A stretch of 6,258 bases of DNA from contig JAVBRU010000031.1 of NCBI GenBank assembly GCA_031547595.1, forward strand, positions 1 to 6,258, given 5' to 3'. The stretch comes from JAVBRU01 sp031547595. GTDB taxonomy: Bacteria; Bacillota; Clostridia; Christensenellales; Aristaeellaceae. The position numbers and the translations under genes are program-made. This document shows, piece by piece, positions 1-6,154 of this stretch (within the stretch, counting starts at the first letter, position 1; each line of letters starts with the position of its first letter). The notes beneath the pieces were generated by a model. The model was not told the DNA's origin and ran no database searches. It saw only the letters and a list, made by a program, of their open reading frames with translations.

Positions 1-205
1 GGCGTCGTGGGGGCTGCCTCCGCGGTGGCGGGTTTATACCGCAAAAGAGCTCCCCCGGGCCGCCTGGCTGTATAAAAAACGGCAGGGGGATACGGTCACT
101 TTGGTATTGCCTAAAGAGATTGGCGCTTGCGAGCTGCAAAAGGTGCGCTTGGATGAGCTAGAAGGCTATTTTGAACGCGGGATGCGAAGAGGGCTGAACC
201 CATGA
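1..205 (+). CDS. aroB: 3-dehydroquinate synthase, C-terminal end (partial)
   Basis: This is the last 67 codons of a gene that begins before the window, read in the frame starting at base 2 and ending in TGA at 203-205. The translation carries the tail signature of 3-dehydroquinate synthase: a GLPPR segment, then YTAKEL, a KKRQGDTVTLVLPKEIG block and CELQKV. In known AroB proteins the corresponding region reads roughly GLPTR...DKKR-GD-ITLVLP-EIG. The enzyme is cytosolic, NAD- and metal-dependent, and converts DAHP to 3-dehydroquinate (step 2 of the shikimate pathway). The metal and NAD sites lie upstream and cannot be inspected. The usual Asp before the KK pair is Tyr here. The stop overlaps the aroA start in an ATGA. 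The match is short but fits the family block and the operon context. Confidence 0.87.
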   Translation, partial: ASWGLPPRWRVYTAKELPRAAWLYKKRQGDTVTLVLPKEIGACELQKVRLDELEGYFERGMRRGLNP

Positions 206-1395
206 ACCTCACACTGTATCCGGCACAACTGAAAGGCAGCGTCACCGCGCCGCCCTCCAAGTCGCACGCGCACAGGCTGCTCTTCGCCGCCGCACTGGCC
301 GATGCGCCCACAAAGGTTTTGCTGACCACTTTTTCGGACGACCTTGACGCCACCATGCGCTGCCTGCAAGCGCTGGGCGCAGAGATTTCTATCGATCGCG
401 AAGGCATTGTTATCCGCCCCCTTCGCCCTGCAGGCAATACCCTGCTTGACTGCGGCGAGAGCGGCACCACCCTCCGGCTGCTGCTGCCCATTGCCGCATC
501 TTTGGGGGGAAACCACACCTTCACAGGCAGTGGCCGCTTGCCACACCGCCCGGTTGCAGAGCTCCTGCGCGTATTATCCGCAAACGGCATCTCCTTCAGC
601 CAGCCGCAGCTTCCCTTTGTGATGAAGGGCAAGCTATCCGGCGGCACGTTTTCGCTGCCCGGGGATGTGAGCAGCCAGTACATCAGCGGGCTGTTGCTGG
701 CGCTGCCAAAACTTTTGGCAGACAGCCGCATCTGCCTCACCTCTCCCCTGCAATCCCGCCCCTATGTGGCACTCACCCTGCAAGTATTGCGTCAGTTTGG
801 CATCCAGGCCGAGGCCGCATCGGATGGATTTTTCGTTCCCGGCAACCAGCGCTATCACACGCCCGGGGTTTGCGCGGTGGAGGACGATTGGTCAAGCGCC
901 GCGTGCTGGTATGCCGCGGACGCTATGGGGGCAAATATCACAGTGCAGGGCTTGCCGGATGTCACCGCTCAGGGCGATCAGGTCATTCAGGATTTGCTGG
1001 CCAAACTGGGCGGCGATATAGACGTTTCCCAGACCCCGGATTTGTTCCCCCTCCTGGCCATTGCTGCCGCTTGCCACCCGGGCACGACCCGCCTGACAGG
1101 CGCGGCGCGTCTTCGCCTGAAAGAAAGCGACCGCCTGGACGGCAGCGCGCATATGCTGCAGGATTTAGGCGTAAAAGCAACTCAAGCCGAAGACAGCCTG
1201 ACCATTCACGGCCAGGAAAGCCTTAACGGTGGCGTTGTGGATTGCCGGAATGATCACCGGCTGGTGATGGCCGCTGCCATCGCCGTCACCCGCTGCAAAG
1301 CGCCCGTAACCCTTCTGAACGCCGAAGCCGTCCGCAAATCCTACCCCGCATTCTTTACCGATTATGAACTGCTCGGAGGCCGCACGCATGGATAA
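202..1395 (+). CDS. aroA: 3-phosphoshikimate 1-carboxyvinyltransferase (EPSP synthase)
   Basis: This 397-residue protein transfers the enolpyruvyl group of PEP to shikimate 3-phosphate, step 6 of the pathway, in the cytosol. Family landmarks appear in order: PPSKSHAHR with Lys20, Ser21 and Arg25 at the substrate site; CGESGTTLR (84-92) at the PEP site; GRLPHRP with Arg116; SSQYISGL (157-164); Asp280 in the TPDLFP segment, the presumed catalytic Asp; RLRLKESDR (303-311) with Glu308 and Arg311; DHR (351-353); and VRKSYP with Lys379. Length is slightly below the usual 420-450, but nothing essential seems missing. The ATG at 202 overlaps the aroB stop and follows an AGAGGG purine run (188-193) at 8 bases. 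The residue after the PEP-loop Arg is Leu93, where E. coli has Pro101. The function call is secure. The glyphosate-sensitivity class cannot be judged from sequence alone. Confidence 0.97.
   Translation: MNLTLYPAQLKGSVTAPPSKSHAHRLLFAAALADAPTKVLLTTFSDDLDATMRCLQALGAEISIDREGIVIRPLRPAGNTLLDCGESGTTLRLLLPIAASLGGNHTFTGSGRLPHRPVAELLRVLSANGISFSQPQLPFVMKGKLSGGTFSLPGDVSSQYISGLLLALPKLLADSRICLTSPLQSRPYVALTLQVLRQFGIQAEAASDGFFVPGNQRYHTPGVCAVEDDWSSAACWYAADAMGANITVQGLPDVTAQGDQVIQDLLAKLGGDIDVSQTPDLFPLLAIAAACHPGTTRLTGAARLRLKESDRLDGSAHMLQDLGVKATQAEDSLTIHGQESLNGGVVDCRNDHRLVMAAAIAVTRCKAPVTLLNAEAVRKSYPAFFTDYELLGGRTHG
1375..1379 (+). promoter_or_regulatory. ribosome binding site of aroC
   Basis: GGAGG lies inside the end of aroA, 8 bases before the ATG at 1388. 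It favours that ATG over the in-frame ATG at 1364, which would add eight residues (MNCSEAAR) that simply re-read the aroA tail in another frame. Confidence 0.85.
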
Positions 1396-2377
1396 TTCCC
1401 TTCGCATCCGCATCCTGGGCGCATCCCACGCGCCATTTGTCGGCGTGGCCATCGATGGCTTTCCGGCAGATTTTGCGATCAATAAAGAAGCGCTGCACGC
1501 GTTTTTGCAGCGCCGTGCGCCCGGGCAAAGCGCCCTTGTCACTGCGCGGAAGGAAGCGGATATCCCGGATTTTCTCTCCGGCATCACGCATGATTTTGTA
1601 ACCGACGGGAAGCAAATCCTGGCGCTGATTTTCAATCAGGATGTCAATAGCGCGCCTTATGAACAACTGCAGAGCATCCCCCGCCCTGGCCATGCCGATT
1701 ATCCGGCGTTGATCAAGTGGCAGGGGTTGGCCGATCTTCGCGGCGGCGGGCAATTTTCCGGCCGGATGACCGCGCCGCTGTGTATTGCAGGCGGGTTGTG
1801 CCTACAGTTTTTGCAAAGCAAGGGCATCGCCATCCGCGCGCGCATCGAACGGCTGGCCGGGGTAGACAACCCCTCCGCGCAGGAAATCGAACAGCTGCTT
1901 GCCGGTGCCAAGGCTGCGGAGGACTCCATCGGCGGCATTATAGAAGCACGCGTAACCGGCCTGCCCATCGGGCTTGGCGGCCCGCTGTTTGACGGGCTGG
2001 AGAGCGGCATTGCCGCTGCGCTGTTTGCCATCCCCGGTGTCAAAGGCGTGTCCTTTGGCGATGGCTTTGCCGCAAGCGAGCTTCGCGGCAGCACACACAA
2101 CGACGCATATACCCTGCAAAACGGACAAGCCGTCCCTGCCACCAACCATCACGGCGGCATTCTTGGCGGCATGAGCACCGGGCTGCCGCTGATTGCGCAC
2201 ATCGCCATCAAGCCCACGCCCTCCATTGCGCTTGCGCAGAAAAGTGTGAACCTTTGCAACCTGCAGCCCTGCACTGTTTCGGTAGCAGGGCGTCACGACC
2301 CCTGCATCGTCCCCCGCGCGCTGCCCTGCGTGGAGGCCGCGCTGGCCATTGCCCTTTTTCAGGAGGTGAACGCATGA
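1388..2377 (+). CDS. aroC: chorismate synthase, compact clostridial-type form
   Basis: This 329-residue protein should remove the phosphate of EPSP by anti-1,4 elimination to give chorismate (step 7). The reaction needs reduced FMN. Visible family blocks are ILGASH with His14, RRAPGQS (42-48), RPGHAD (99-104) with the second conserved His at 102, RGGGQFSGRMTAP (118-130), SIGGIIEARVTGLPIGLG, GVSFGDGF, NDAY, NHHGGILGGMSTG, KPTPSI and GRHDPCIVPR (301-310). The RGGG-x-FSGR form, rather than RGGGRSSAR, is one I associate with clostridial AroC. The protein is shorter than the usual 350-390, apparently from loss of sequence between the RIERL and SIGGI segments. The first His motif is GASHA where most AroC have GESHG. 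The start at 1388 is set by the GGAGG at 1375, and the gene overlaps aroA by 8 bases. The family call is firm; activity is inferred. Confidence 0.95.
   Translation: MDNSLRIRILGASHAPFVGVAIDGFPADFAINKEALHAFLQRRAPGQSALVTARKEADIPDFLSGITHDFVTDGKQILALIFNQDVNSAPYEQLQSIPRPGHADYPALIKWQGLADLRGGGQFSGRMTAPLCIAGGLCLQFLQSKGIAIRARIERLAGVDNPSAQEIEQLLAGAKAAEDSIGGIIEARVTGLPIGLGGPLFDGLESGIAAALFAIPGVKGVSFGDGFAASELRGSTHNDAYTLQNGQAVPATNHHGGILGGMSTGLPLIAHIAIKPTPSIALAQKSVNLCNLQPCTVSVAGRHDPCIVPRALPCVEAALAIALFQEVNA
2361..2369 (+). promoter_or_regulatory. strong ribosome binding site of the mutase-dehydrogenase fusion
   Basis: AGGAGGTGA, a near-perfect match to the 16S rRNA tail, sits at the end of aroC. From the end of AGGAGG there are 7 bases to the ATG at 2374. 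This fixes that ATG rather than the in-frame ATG at 2254, whose 40 extra residues are Arg/Pro/Ala-rich out-of-frame aroC sequence. Confidence 0.9.
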
Positions 2378-3396
2378 ATCTTAATGATTGCCGCCAGCAG
2401 CTGGACGCACTGGACGACGAACTGACCGCGCTGTTTGCCAAACGTATGGACATTGTGCGCGATGTGGCCGCATACAAGCAGGCGCACGGCCTGCCCATCA
2501 CCCATTCCGCCCGGGAGCAGGCCATCATCACCCGCCTGCAAAGCGCCGTGCCGCAGGATGTACGGCCGCATATTGAAACGCTCTATCAGGCTATATTTGA
2601 TGCAAGCAAAGCGTATCAGGCACAGATGCTATTCTCAGATGTACGCTTTGGCCTGATTGGCGAAAGCCTCACACACAGCCTGTCCCCCCGCATCCACACG
2701 CTGCTTGGCAACGGCGATTATCGGCTGCTGCCCATGGACGGCGCGCAGCTGGACGCATTTTTGCGCGCCTGGCAGTTTGAGGGCGTCAATGTGACCATCC
2801 CCTACAAAAAGCTTGCCTATGGGTATTGCGATTTCTGGACAGCAGACGCGCGGCGCACGGGCTGTGTGAACACCATCGTGTGCAGGGACGGCAAGCTTTG
2901 CGGGGATAACACGGACATCTTTGGCATGAAAACCCTGCTGAACCATGAAAAAATTGATCTGAAAGATAAGAAGGTAGCCATCCTCGGCAGCGGCGGCACA
3001 GCGCAGACGGCAAAAGCAGTGGCGGAGGACCTGGGCGCAAAGGACATCCTGACCGTATCGCGCACGGGCGCTCTCACCTACTCCGTTTTAGCCGAAAAGC
3101 ATGCAGACACAGCCATCCTCATCAACACCACGCCGGTTGGCATGTATCCAAATACCACTCAAACCCCGCTGTCGCTCGCGCCTTTTCAAAAACTGCAAGC
3201 CGTGGTGGATGCGGTGTATAATCCCCTAGAAACCACCCTGATGCGCGAGGCACGTGGCCTTGGCATCCCTGCATGCGGCGGGCTTCGCATGCTGGTGGCG
3301 CAGGCGTTTGCGGCGGCGCAGCAATTTCAAAATACCGTTTTAGATGCCGCCTGTATGGAGCCCATCATCCAAGCCCTGACGGAGGAAATGCTATGA
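2374..3396 (+). CDS. aroE: bifunctional chorismate mutase (AroQ type)-shikimate dehydrogenase fusion
   Basis: This 340-residue protein has two domains. Residues 1-86 form an AroQ-type, all-helical chorismate mutase (chorismate to prephenate). Arg7, Arg24, Lys35, Arg47, Glu48, Ser78 and Gln82 line up with E. coli P-protein residues Arg11, Arg28, Lys39, Arg51, Glu52, Ser84 and Gln88; His44 stands where E. coli has Asp48. Residues 90-340 form an NADP-type shikimate dehydrogenase: IGESLTHSLSP with shikimate-binding Ser102 and Ser104; NVTIPYK with catalytic Lys145; GCVNTI (163-168); GDNTDIFG with catalytic Asp181; the Rossmann turn GSGGTA (205-210); VSRT, whose Arg suits NADP; NTTPVGMYP; VYNP; and GLRMLVAQA. 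No stop or frameshift divides the domains, and the linker is short (about 86-91). The gene overlaps aroC and the next gene by ATGA, 4 bases each. The symbol aroE covers only the dehydrogenase half. Confidence 0.95.
   Translation: MNLNDCRQQLDALDDELTALFAKRMDIVRDVAAYKQAHGLPITHSAREQAIITRLQSAVPQDVRPHIETLYQAIFDASKAYQAQMLFSDVRFGLIGESLTHSLSPRIHTLLGNGDYRLLPMDGAQLDAFLRAWQFEGVNVTIPYKKLAYGYCDFWTADARRTGCVNTIVCRDGKLCGDNTDIFGMKTLLNHEKIDLKDKKVAILGSGGTAQTAKAVAEDLGAKDILTVSRTGALTYSVLAEKHADTAILINTTPVGMYPNTTQTPLSLAPFQKLQAVVDAVYNPLETTLMREARGLGIPACGGLRMLVAQAFAAAQQFQNTVLDAACMEPIIQALTEEML
3381..3385 (+). promoter_or_regulatory. ribosome binding site of the dehydroquinase gene
   Basis: GGAGG lies within the last codons of the fusion gene, 7 bases before the ATG at 3393. 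It supports that start over the in-frame ATG at 3273, which would add 40 residues read out of frame from the dehydrogenase domain. Confidence 0.85.
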
Positions 3397-3821
3397 AGCT
3401 GCTGATCATCAACGGCCCCAACCTAAACCTGCTGGGGCTTCGCGAGCCTGATTTGTACGGCACAAAAAGCTACGCCGCGCTGGTGGATTATATCAAAAGC
3501 TGCGCAAGCGAGCTTCGCATAGACGCAGACATTTTTCAATCCAACCACGAGGGCGCATTGGTGGACAAAATCCAGGCCGCCTATGGCGCGTATGACGGCA
3601 TCATCATCAATGCCGCCGCATACACGCATACCTCCATCGCCATTTTGGATGCCCTGAAGGCGGTGAACCTCCCGGCAGTGGAGGTGCATTTGACGGACAT
3701 CGCTGCCCGCGAAAGCTTCCGGCAAATTTCCTACGCGGGCATGGCATGCCAGGCGCATTTTATGGGTATCGGTTTTGAAGGCTATAAAAAAGCGCTGGAA
3801 TATTTCCAAATGCATGGATGA
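3393..3821 (+). CDS. aroQ: type II 3-dehydroquinate dehydratase
   Basis: This 142-residue protein dehydrates 3-dehydroquinate to 3-dehydroshikimate (step 3). Its length is typical of the type II family, whose members form dodecamers in the cytosol. The N-terminus has the family signature NGPNLNLLGLREPDLYG (7-23), with Arg17 and catalytic Tyr22 on the flexible lid. It is followed by QSNHEG (49-54), INAAAYTHTS (72-81), catalytic His99 in EVHLTDI, and REXFRXISY with Arg110. The tail MGIGFEGYKKAL matches the usual G-x-G-x-x-GY-x-x-AL. The substrate loop reads HLTD where most members have H[LI]SN, a mild departure. The start overlaps the stop of the preceding gene (ATGA). It is the last clear pathway gene before a 54-base gap. 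The name aroQ is also used for the unrelated chorismate mutase domain encoded just upstream. Confidence 0.96.
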   Translation: MKLLIINGPNLNLLGLREPDLYGTKSYAALVDYIKSCASELRIDADIFQSNHEGALVDKIQAAYGAYDGIIINAAAYTHTSIAILDALKAVNLPAVEVHLTDIAARESFRQISYAGMACQAHFMGIGFEGYKKALEYFQMHG

Positions 3822-3862
3822 AGCTGCCAAGCTGCTTCGTTGTATGGGCAGAATGAACACAC

Positions 3863-3868
3863 GGGAGG
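3863..3868 (+). promoter_or_regulatory. ribosome binding site of the SH3-repeat protein
   Basis: GGGAGG ends 7 bases before the ATG at 3876. The in-frame ATG at 3870 would be too close to it, and the TTG at 3840 lies upstream of it. The 3876 start also puts a Lys-Arg pair directly before the hydrophobic signal core. Confidence 0.85.
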
Positions 3869-3875
3869 AATGCCC

Positions 3876-5588
3876 ATGAAGCGGCTTTTACACATCTGCC
3901 TTTGGATACTGTTGCTTGGCCTGATCATCTGCACGGCGCAGGCCGAAGATACGTATTACCTGACCACGCCCAATGCGACCGAGAAAATCGCGCTTCGCGA
4001 AGCGCCGGACGCGAAGGCCACACTGCTTGGGAATTACTATTTTGGCACACCGCTGGCCGTGCTTTCTGAAGAAAACGGCTGGGCACAGGTGCAGATTGGC
4101 AATGAAGATGGCGGCATGGTAGGCTATGTGCCCTCTGCCAACCTTGCATGGCACATCGACACCGATATGAGCAGCGGCCACGTCTATTATGCCAACCTGC
4201 AAAGCGTGACTGGCAGCACCATCCTTCGCACCGCGCCCTCCGGCAATGCGCAGTCCATCGGCATGTATGCCAACAGCCCCTACGTGGCGCTGCTGGGCGA
4301 AATCAACGACTGGTGCCACATCCTTTTGTACGATCAATACCCGCGCGTCACGGGCTTTGTGCCCGCCAGCGCCATCACAGGCAAAACGCTGCGCACTGTT
4401 GCGCTGGTCAACAACAGCGTACCGACCGACCGGCTGAACCTTCGCAACGAACCGAGCAGCGATGCGCGAGTGCTCGGCAAATATTACAGCGGCAACATCG
4501 TGTACATCGATGGCATCAAGGGCAACTATGCCAAGGTGACCATCGGCAACCGCGAGGGGTATATGGCGCTGGAATACCTGCTGCTGTACCCGCATACCCC
4601 GCTTGATGTGCCCTCCGCCATGGCGGTGGCAACGCTGACCAAATCGGCCAAGCTGTATTACAGCCCCGAAAGCGGTACATCCACCATCGCCACCTACCCC
4701 AAGGGCACGCTGATGACCATCCATGCGGACATTGGCAACTGGTGCCATGTGAGCATCGGCGAACAGTGGGGATATATTGAGGCCGCGAATTTGCAAAAAA
4801 CAGGCGATATGGCGGTGGCAGGTTCTCAATTTTCGAAAAGCCTCGGCTACGGCATCACCTGTTCCAAGGACGGACGCGTGCCCTATTATACCGTGCCCGG
4901 TGCCCAAGGAGATGGCTACAGCTATTATGGCGATAACCGCACGCTGGAGCTGGTGGCCGATGTGGGCGATTACTATCAGACCTACTGCATCTGGGGCGGC
5001 TATGCCTTTGTGGCCAAAGAAAATGTGCATTCCTATTGGTTCGGCGATATCATGAACCAGGATTGGAGCAATACGCTGACGGATGGCACCTATACGGTGG
5101 GCAAAGACCTGCCAGAGGGTGTGTATACCTTTTCAATCGCGGCGGGCTTCCAAGGCAACCTGCACATTGACGGCGAGGGAATTTGCCGTAGCTACGTAGC
5201 GCAGGGCAGCACCAGCTATACCGTTTATCTACCCAAGGATGCCGTGGTGAACATCTCTGGCGGCACCCTGCACAAGCCCTCCCTTGAGATGGCGTTCACA
5301 TCCGAAAACAACTACACCTTTAGCGGCAGCGGCAAGTTTATTGCCGGCCTGCAGTTGCCCATTGAGGATTGGGCGTATGACCGGGTGAGCTGTTATAACG
5401 TCAGTGCGGCGTATGGCGCACAGGGTAGTTTTTACGTAATTTCAACGCTCGATCAGGAAGCCGGGGTGGTTGAAATGCGTGAAAAGGTTCATTTGGAGCG
5501 TAATCAATCTGTGATTATCAACCTGCTGGATGGTGAGTTTGTGGAGTTCTACAACTGCGATGTGTATGCTACGCCAGGCAACGGCTGA
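3876..5588 (+). CDS. secreted protein with about five SH3-like repeats and a duplicated C-terminal beta module
   Basis: This 570-residue protein has a clear signal peptide: MKR, a hydrophobic core (4-19), and an AQA site with likely cleavage after Ala23. Cys19 is preceded by Ile, so it is not a good lipobox. Four bacterial SH3-like repeats follow at about 32-92, 103-170, 177-238 and 250-308. Each has a variant of LRxxP near its start (LREAP 40-44, LRTAP 117-121, LRNEP 189-193, LYYSP 260-264), a central W or Y, and a closing GY or GF. A more diverged fifth copy spans about 325-385. Residues 399-466 and 476-566 look like two copies of another beta-rich unit that I cannot name. I see no catalytic domain, sortase motif or second membrane helix. 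In known proteins, SH3_3-type repeats often bind cell wall or accompany wall hydrolases; a wall-associated or sensing role here is inference. It follows the aro operon in the same direction after 54 bases with no obvious terminator, so read-through is possible. Confidence 0.85.
   Translation: MKRLLHICLWILLLGLIICTAQAEDTYYLTTPNATEKIALREAPDAKATLLGNYYFGTPLAVLSEENGWAQVQIGNEDGGMVGYVPSANLAWHIDTDMSSGHVYYANLQSVTGSTILRTAPSGNAQSIGMYANSPYVALLGEINDWCHILLYDQYPRVTGFVPASAITGKTLRTVALVNNSVPTDRLNLRNEPSSDARVLGKYYSGNIVYIDGIKGNYAKVTIGNREGYMALEYLLLYPHTPLDVPSAMAVATLTKSAKLYYSPESGTSTIATYPKGTLMTIHADIGNWCHVSIGEQWGYIEAANLQKTGDMAVAGSQFSKSLGYGITCSKDGRVPYYTVPGAQGDGYSYYGDNRTLELVADVGDYYQTYCIWGGYAFVAKENVHSYWFGDIMNQDWSNTLTDGTYTVGKDLPEGVYTFSIAAGFQGNLHIDGEGICRSYVAQGSTSYTVYLPKDAVVNISGGTLHKPSLEMAFTSENNYTFSGSGKFIAGLQLPIEDWAYDRVSCYNVSAAYGAQGSFYVISTLDQEAGVVEMREKVHLERNQSVIINLLDGEFVEFYNCDVYATPGNG
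3969..5030 (+). repeat. array of about five diverged SH3-like repeat units (coding)
   Basis: Protein-level repeats of about 60 residues start near 3969, 4182, 4404, 4623 and 4848. The shared pattern is LRxxP, a spaced G-x-Y or similar, a hydrophobic strand, a W/Y in the context GNW, GW, DW or GNY, and a closing GY[VMI] or GF. The fifth unit keeps YYTVP, GDYY and GGYAF but is the weakest. The units are diverged at the DNA level, so the duplication is old. Confidence 0.72.
5070..5573 (+). repeat. two-copy C-terminal beta-rich module (coding)
   Basis: The first copy (residues 399-466) runs from DGTYTVGKDLPEGVYTF through GFQGNLHI to VYLPKDAVVNISGG. The second (476-566) runs from NNYTFSGSGKFIAGLQLPIEDW through GAQGSFYVIS to VHLERNQSVIINLLDGEF. 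Both follow a G-x-[YF]-x-x-G-x-x-LP opening, a G-[NS]-[LF]-x-[IV] strand and a final [VY]-x-L...V-x-I-x-x-x-G turn. The second copy is about 20 residues longer in the middle. The duplication is inferred from this shared pattern by eye. Confidence 0.5.
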
Positions 5589-5594
5589 ACAATT

Positions 5595-5636
5595 GCAATC
5601 AAAAAGAGCGTCCGGGCGAATGCTCTTTTTGATTGC
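5595..5636. terminator. bidirectional intrinsic terminator between convergent genes
   Basis: GCAATCAAAAAGAGC (5595-5609) and its exact reverse complement (5622-5636) form a 15-bp stem. Two more inner pairs, one of them G-U, leave an 8-base loop. The A run on the left arm and the T run on the right arm (5626-5630) give a U tract on whichever strand is transcribed. It lies 6 bases after the SH3-protein stop and 1 base past the deacylase stop, so it can end both transcripts. Confidence 0.85.
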
Positions 5637-5637
5637 T

Positions 5638-6102
5638 TCAGTATTTACACACATCCACCCATTGCCTGGCGTTTGATGCGTCAAACAGCTCTTCCGGTGT
5701 GAGCATAACAGCCGAGCTGGCCGTGCCCGCCGCCGGATATACCACCTCAAAGCGGCGCAAGGATTCGTCCAGATAGATGCCCACGCCCTCTTTGATAGCA
5801 AATGGGCACACGCCGCCCACGGGATGGCCGGTCATTTGCTCCACCATTTCAAGTGGCAGCATGCGCGCCTTTTCGCCAAAGAAGGCTTTGAACTTCGCGT
5901 TGTCGATGCGGGCATCCCCTGCCGCCACCACAATCACGCAGCCTTCCTTCACAAGGAAGCTCAGCGTTTTGGCGATGTGCGCCGGGGCGGTGTTCAGCGC
6001 CTGAGCAGCCAGCTCCACCGTGGCGCTGGAGACGGTAAAGGTCTTTACGCGGTCAAGCAGCTGCCTGCCTTGCAGATAAGTGCATACAGTATCAAGAGAC
6101 AT
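5638..6102 (-). CDS. YbaK/EbsC-family aminoacyl-tRNA deacylase
   Basis: This 154-residue protein matches the YbaK/ProX/EbsC fold, stand-alone relatives of the editing domain of prolyl-tRNA synthetase. Family members hydrolyse mischarged tRNA, for example Cys-tRNA(Pro) or Ala-tRNA(Pro), in the cytosol. The visible landmarks are an N-terminal VKTFTVSSATVELAA strand-helix, HIAKTLSFLV (42-51) with the conserved Lys45 seen as essential in YbaK, GDARIDNAKF (62-71), and TGHPVGGVCPFA (91-102), the family's TGHxxGGVxPF loop. Cys99 stands where Ser is common in that loop. Length is normal. The ATG at 6102 has an AAGGAG site 8 bases upstream. The gene is convergent with the aro operon and shares its terminator. 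Which mischarged tRNA it clears cannot be told from the sequence, so I give no gene symbol. Confidence 0.92.
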   Translation of the reverse strand: MSLDTVCTYLQGRQLLDRVKTFTVSSATVELAAQALNTAPAHIAKTLSFLVKEGCVIVVAAGDARIDNAKFKAFFGEKARMLPLEMVEQMTGHPVGGVCPFAIKEGVGIYLDESLRRFEVVYPAAGTASSAVMLTPEELFDASNARQWVDVCKY

Positions 6103-6110
6103 GAAGGGCT

Positions 6111-6116
6111 CTCCTT
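6111..6116 (-). promoter_or_regulatory. ribosome binding site of the deacylase gene
   Basis: Read on the - strand this is AAGGAG, 8 bases before the ATG at 6102. It supports that start. Confidence 0.88.
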
Positions 6117-6125
6117 GGTATCATT

Positions 6126-6154
6126 ATTGTAATTTCGCTCACGCAATAAAAAAA
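6126..6154 (-). promoter_or_regulatory. possible promoter of the deacylase gene
   Basis: On the - strand, TACAAT (6131-6126) is a 5-of-6 match to a -10 box and would start transcription a few bases before the ribosome binding site. At the proper 17-base spacing the -35 position falls in a T run (6154-6149) that matches TTGACA poorly. The call rests almost entirely on the -10 box and on its position just downstream of a terminator-like hairpin. Confidence 0.35.

Noticed and set aside
1699..2145. Open frame on the - strand opposite aroC
   Set aside because: It is a shadow of aroC: no ribosome binding site seen, Ser/Pro/Ala-rich composition and no recognisable motif.
3820..3838. Possible hairpin after the dehydroquinase gene (GAAGC/GCTTC)
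   Set aside because: The stem is only 5 bp with a 9-base loop and no T run follows. A 7-base direct repeat (AAGCTGC) explains most of the pattern. It is not convincing as a terminator.
3924..3935. Lipoprotein signal (LIIC) in the SH3-protein leader
   Set aside because: The residue before Cys19 is Ile, whereas a lipobox needs Gly, Ala or Ser. The AQA site four residues later is a good ordinary signal peptidase site.
3888..5030. Long open frame on the - strand (380 codons) opposite the SH3-protein gene
   Set aside because: It lies wholly antisense to a gene with a signal peptide, a good ribosome binding site and repeat domains. It shows no known motif. Long antisense frames are expected from GC-rich codon use.
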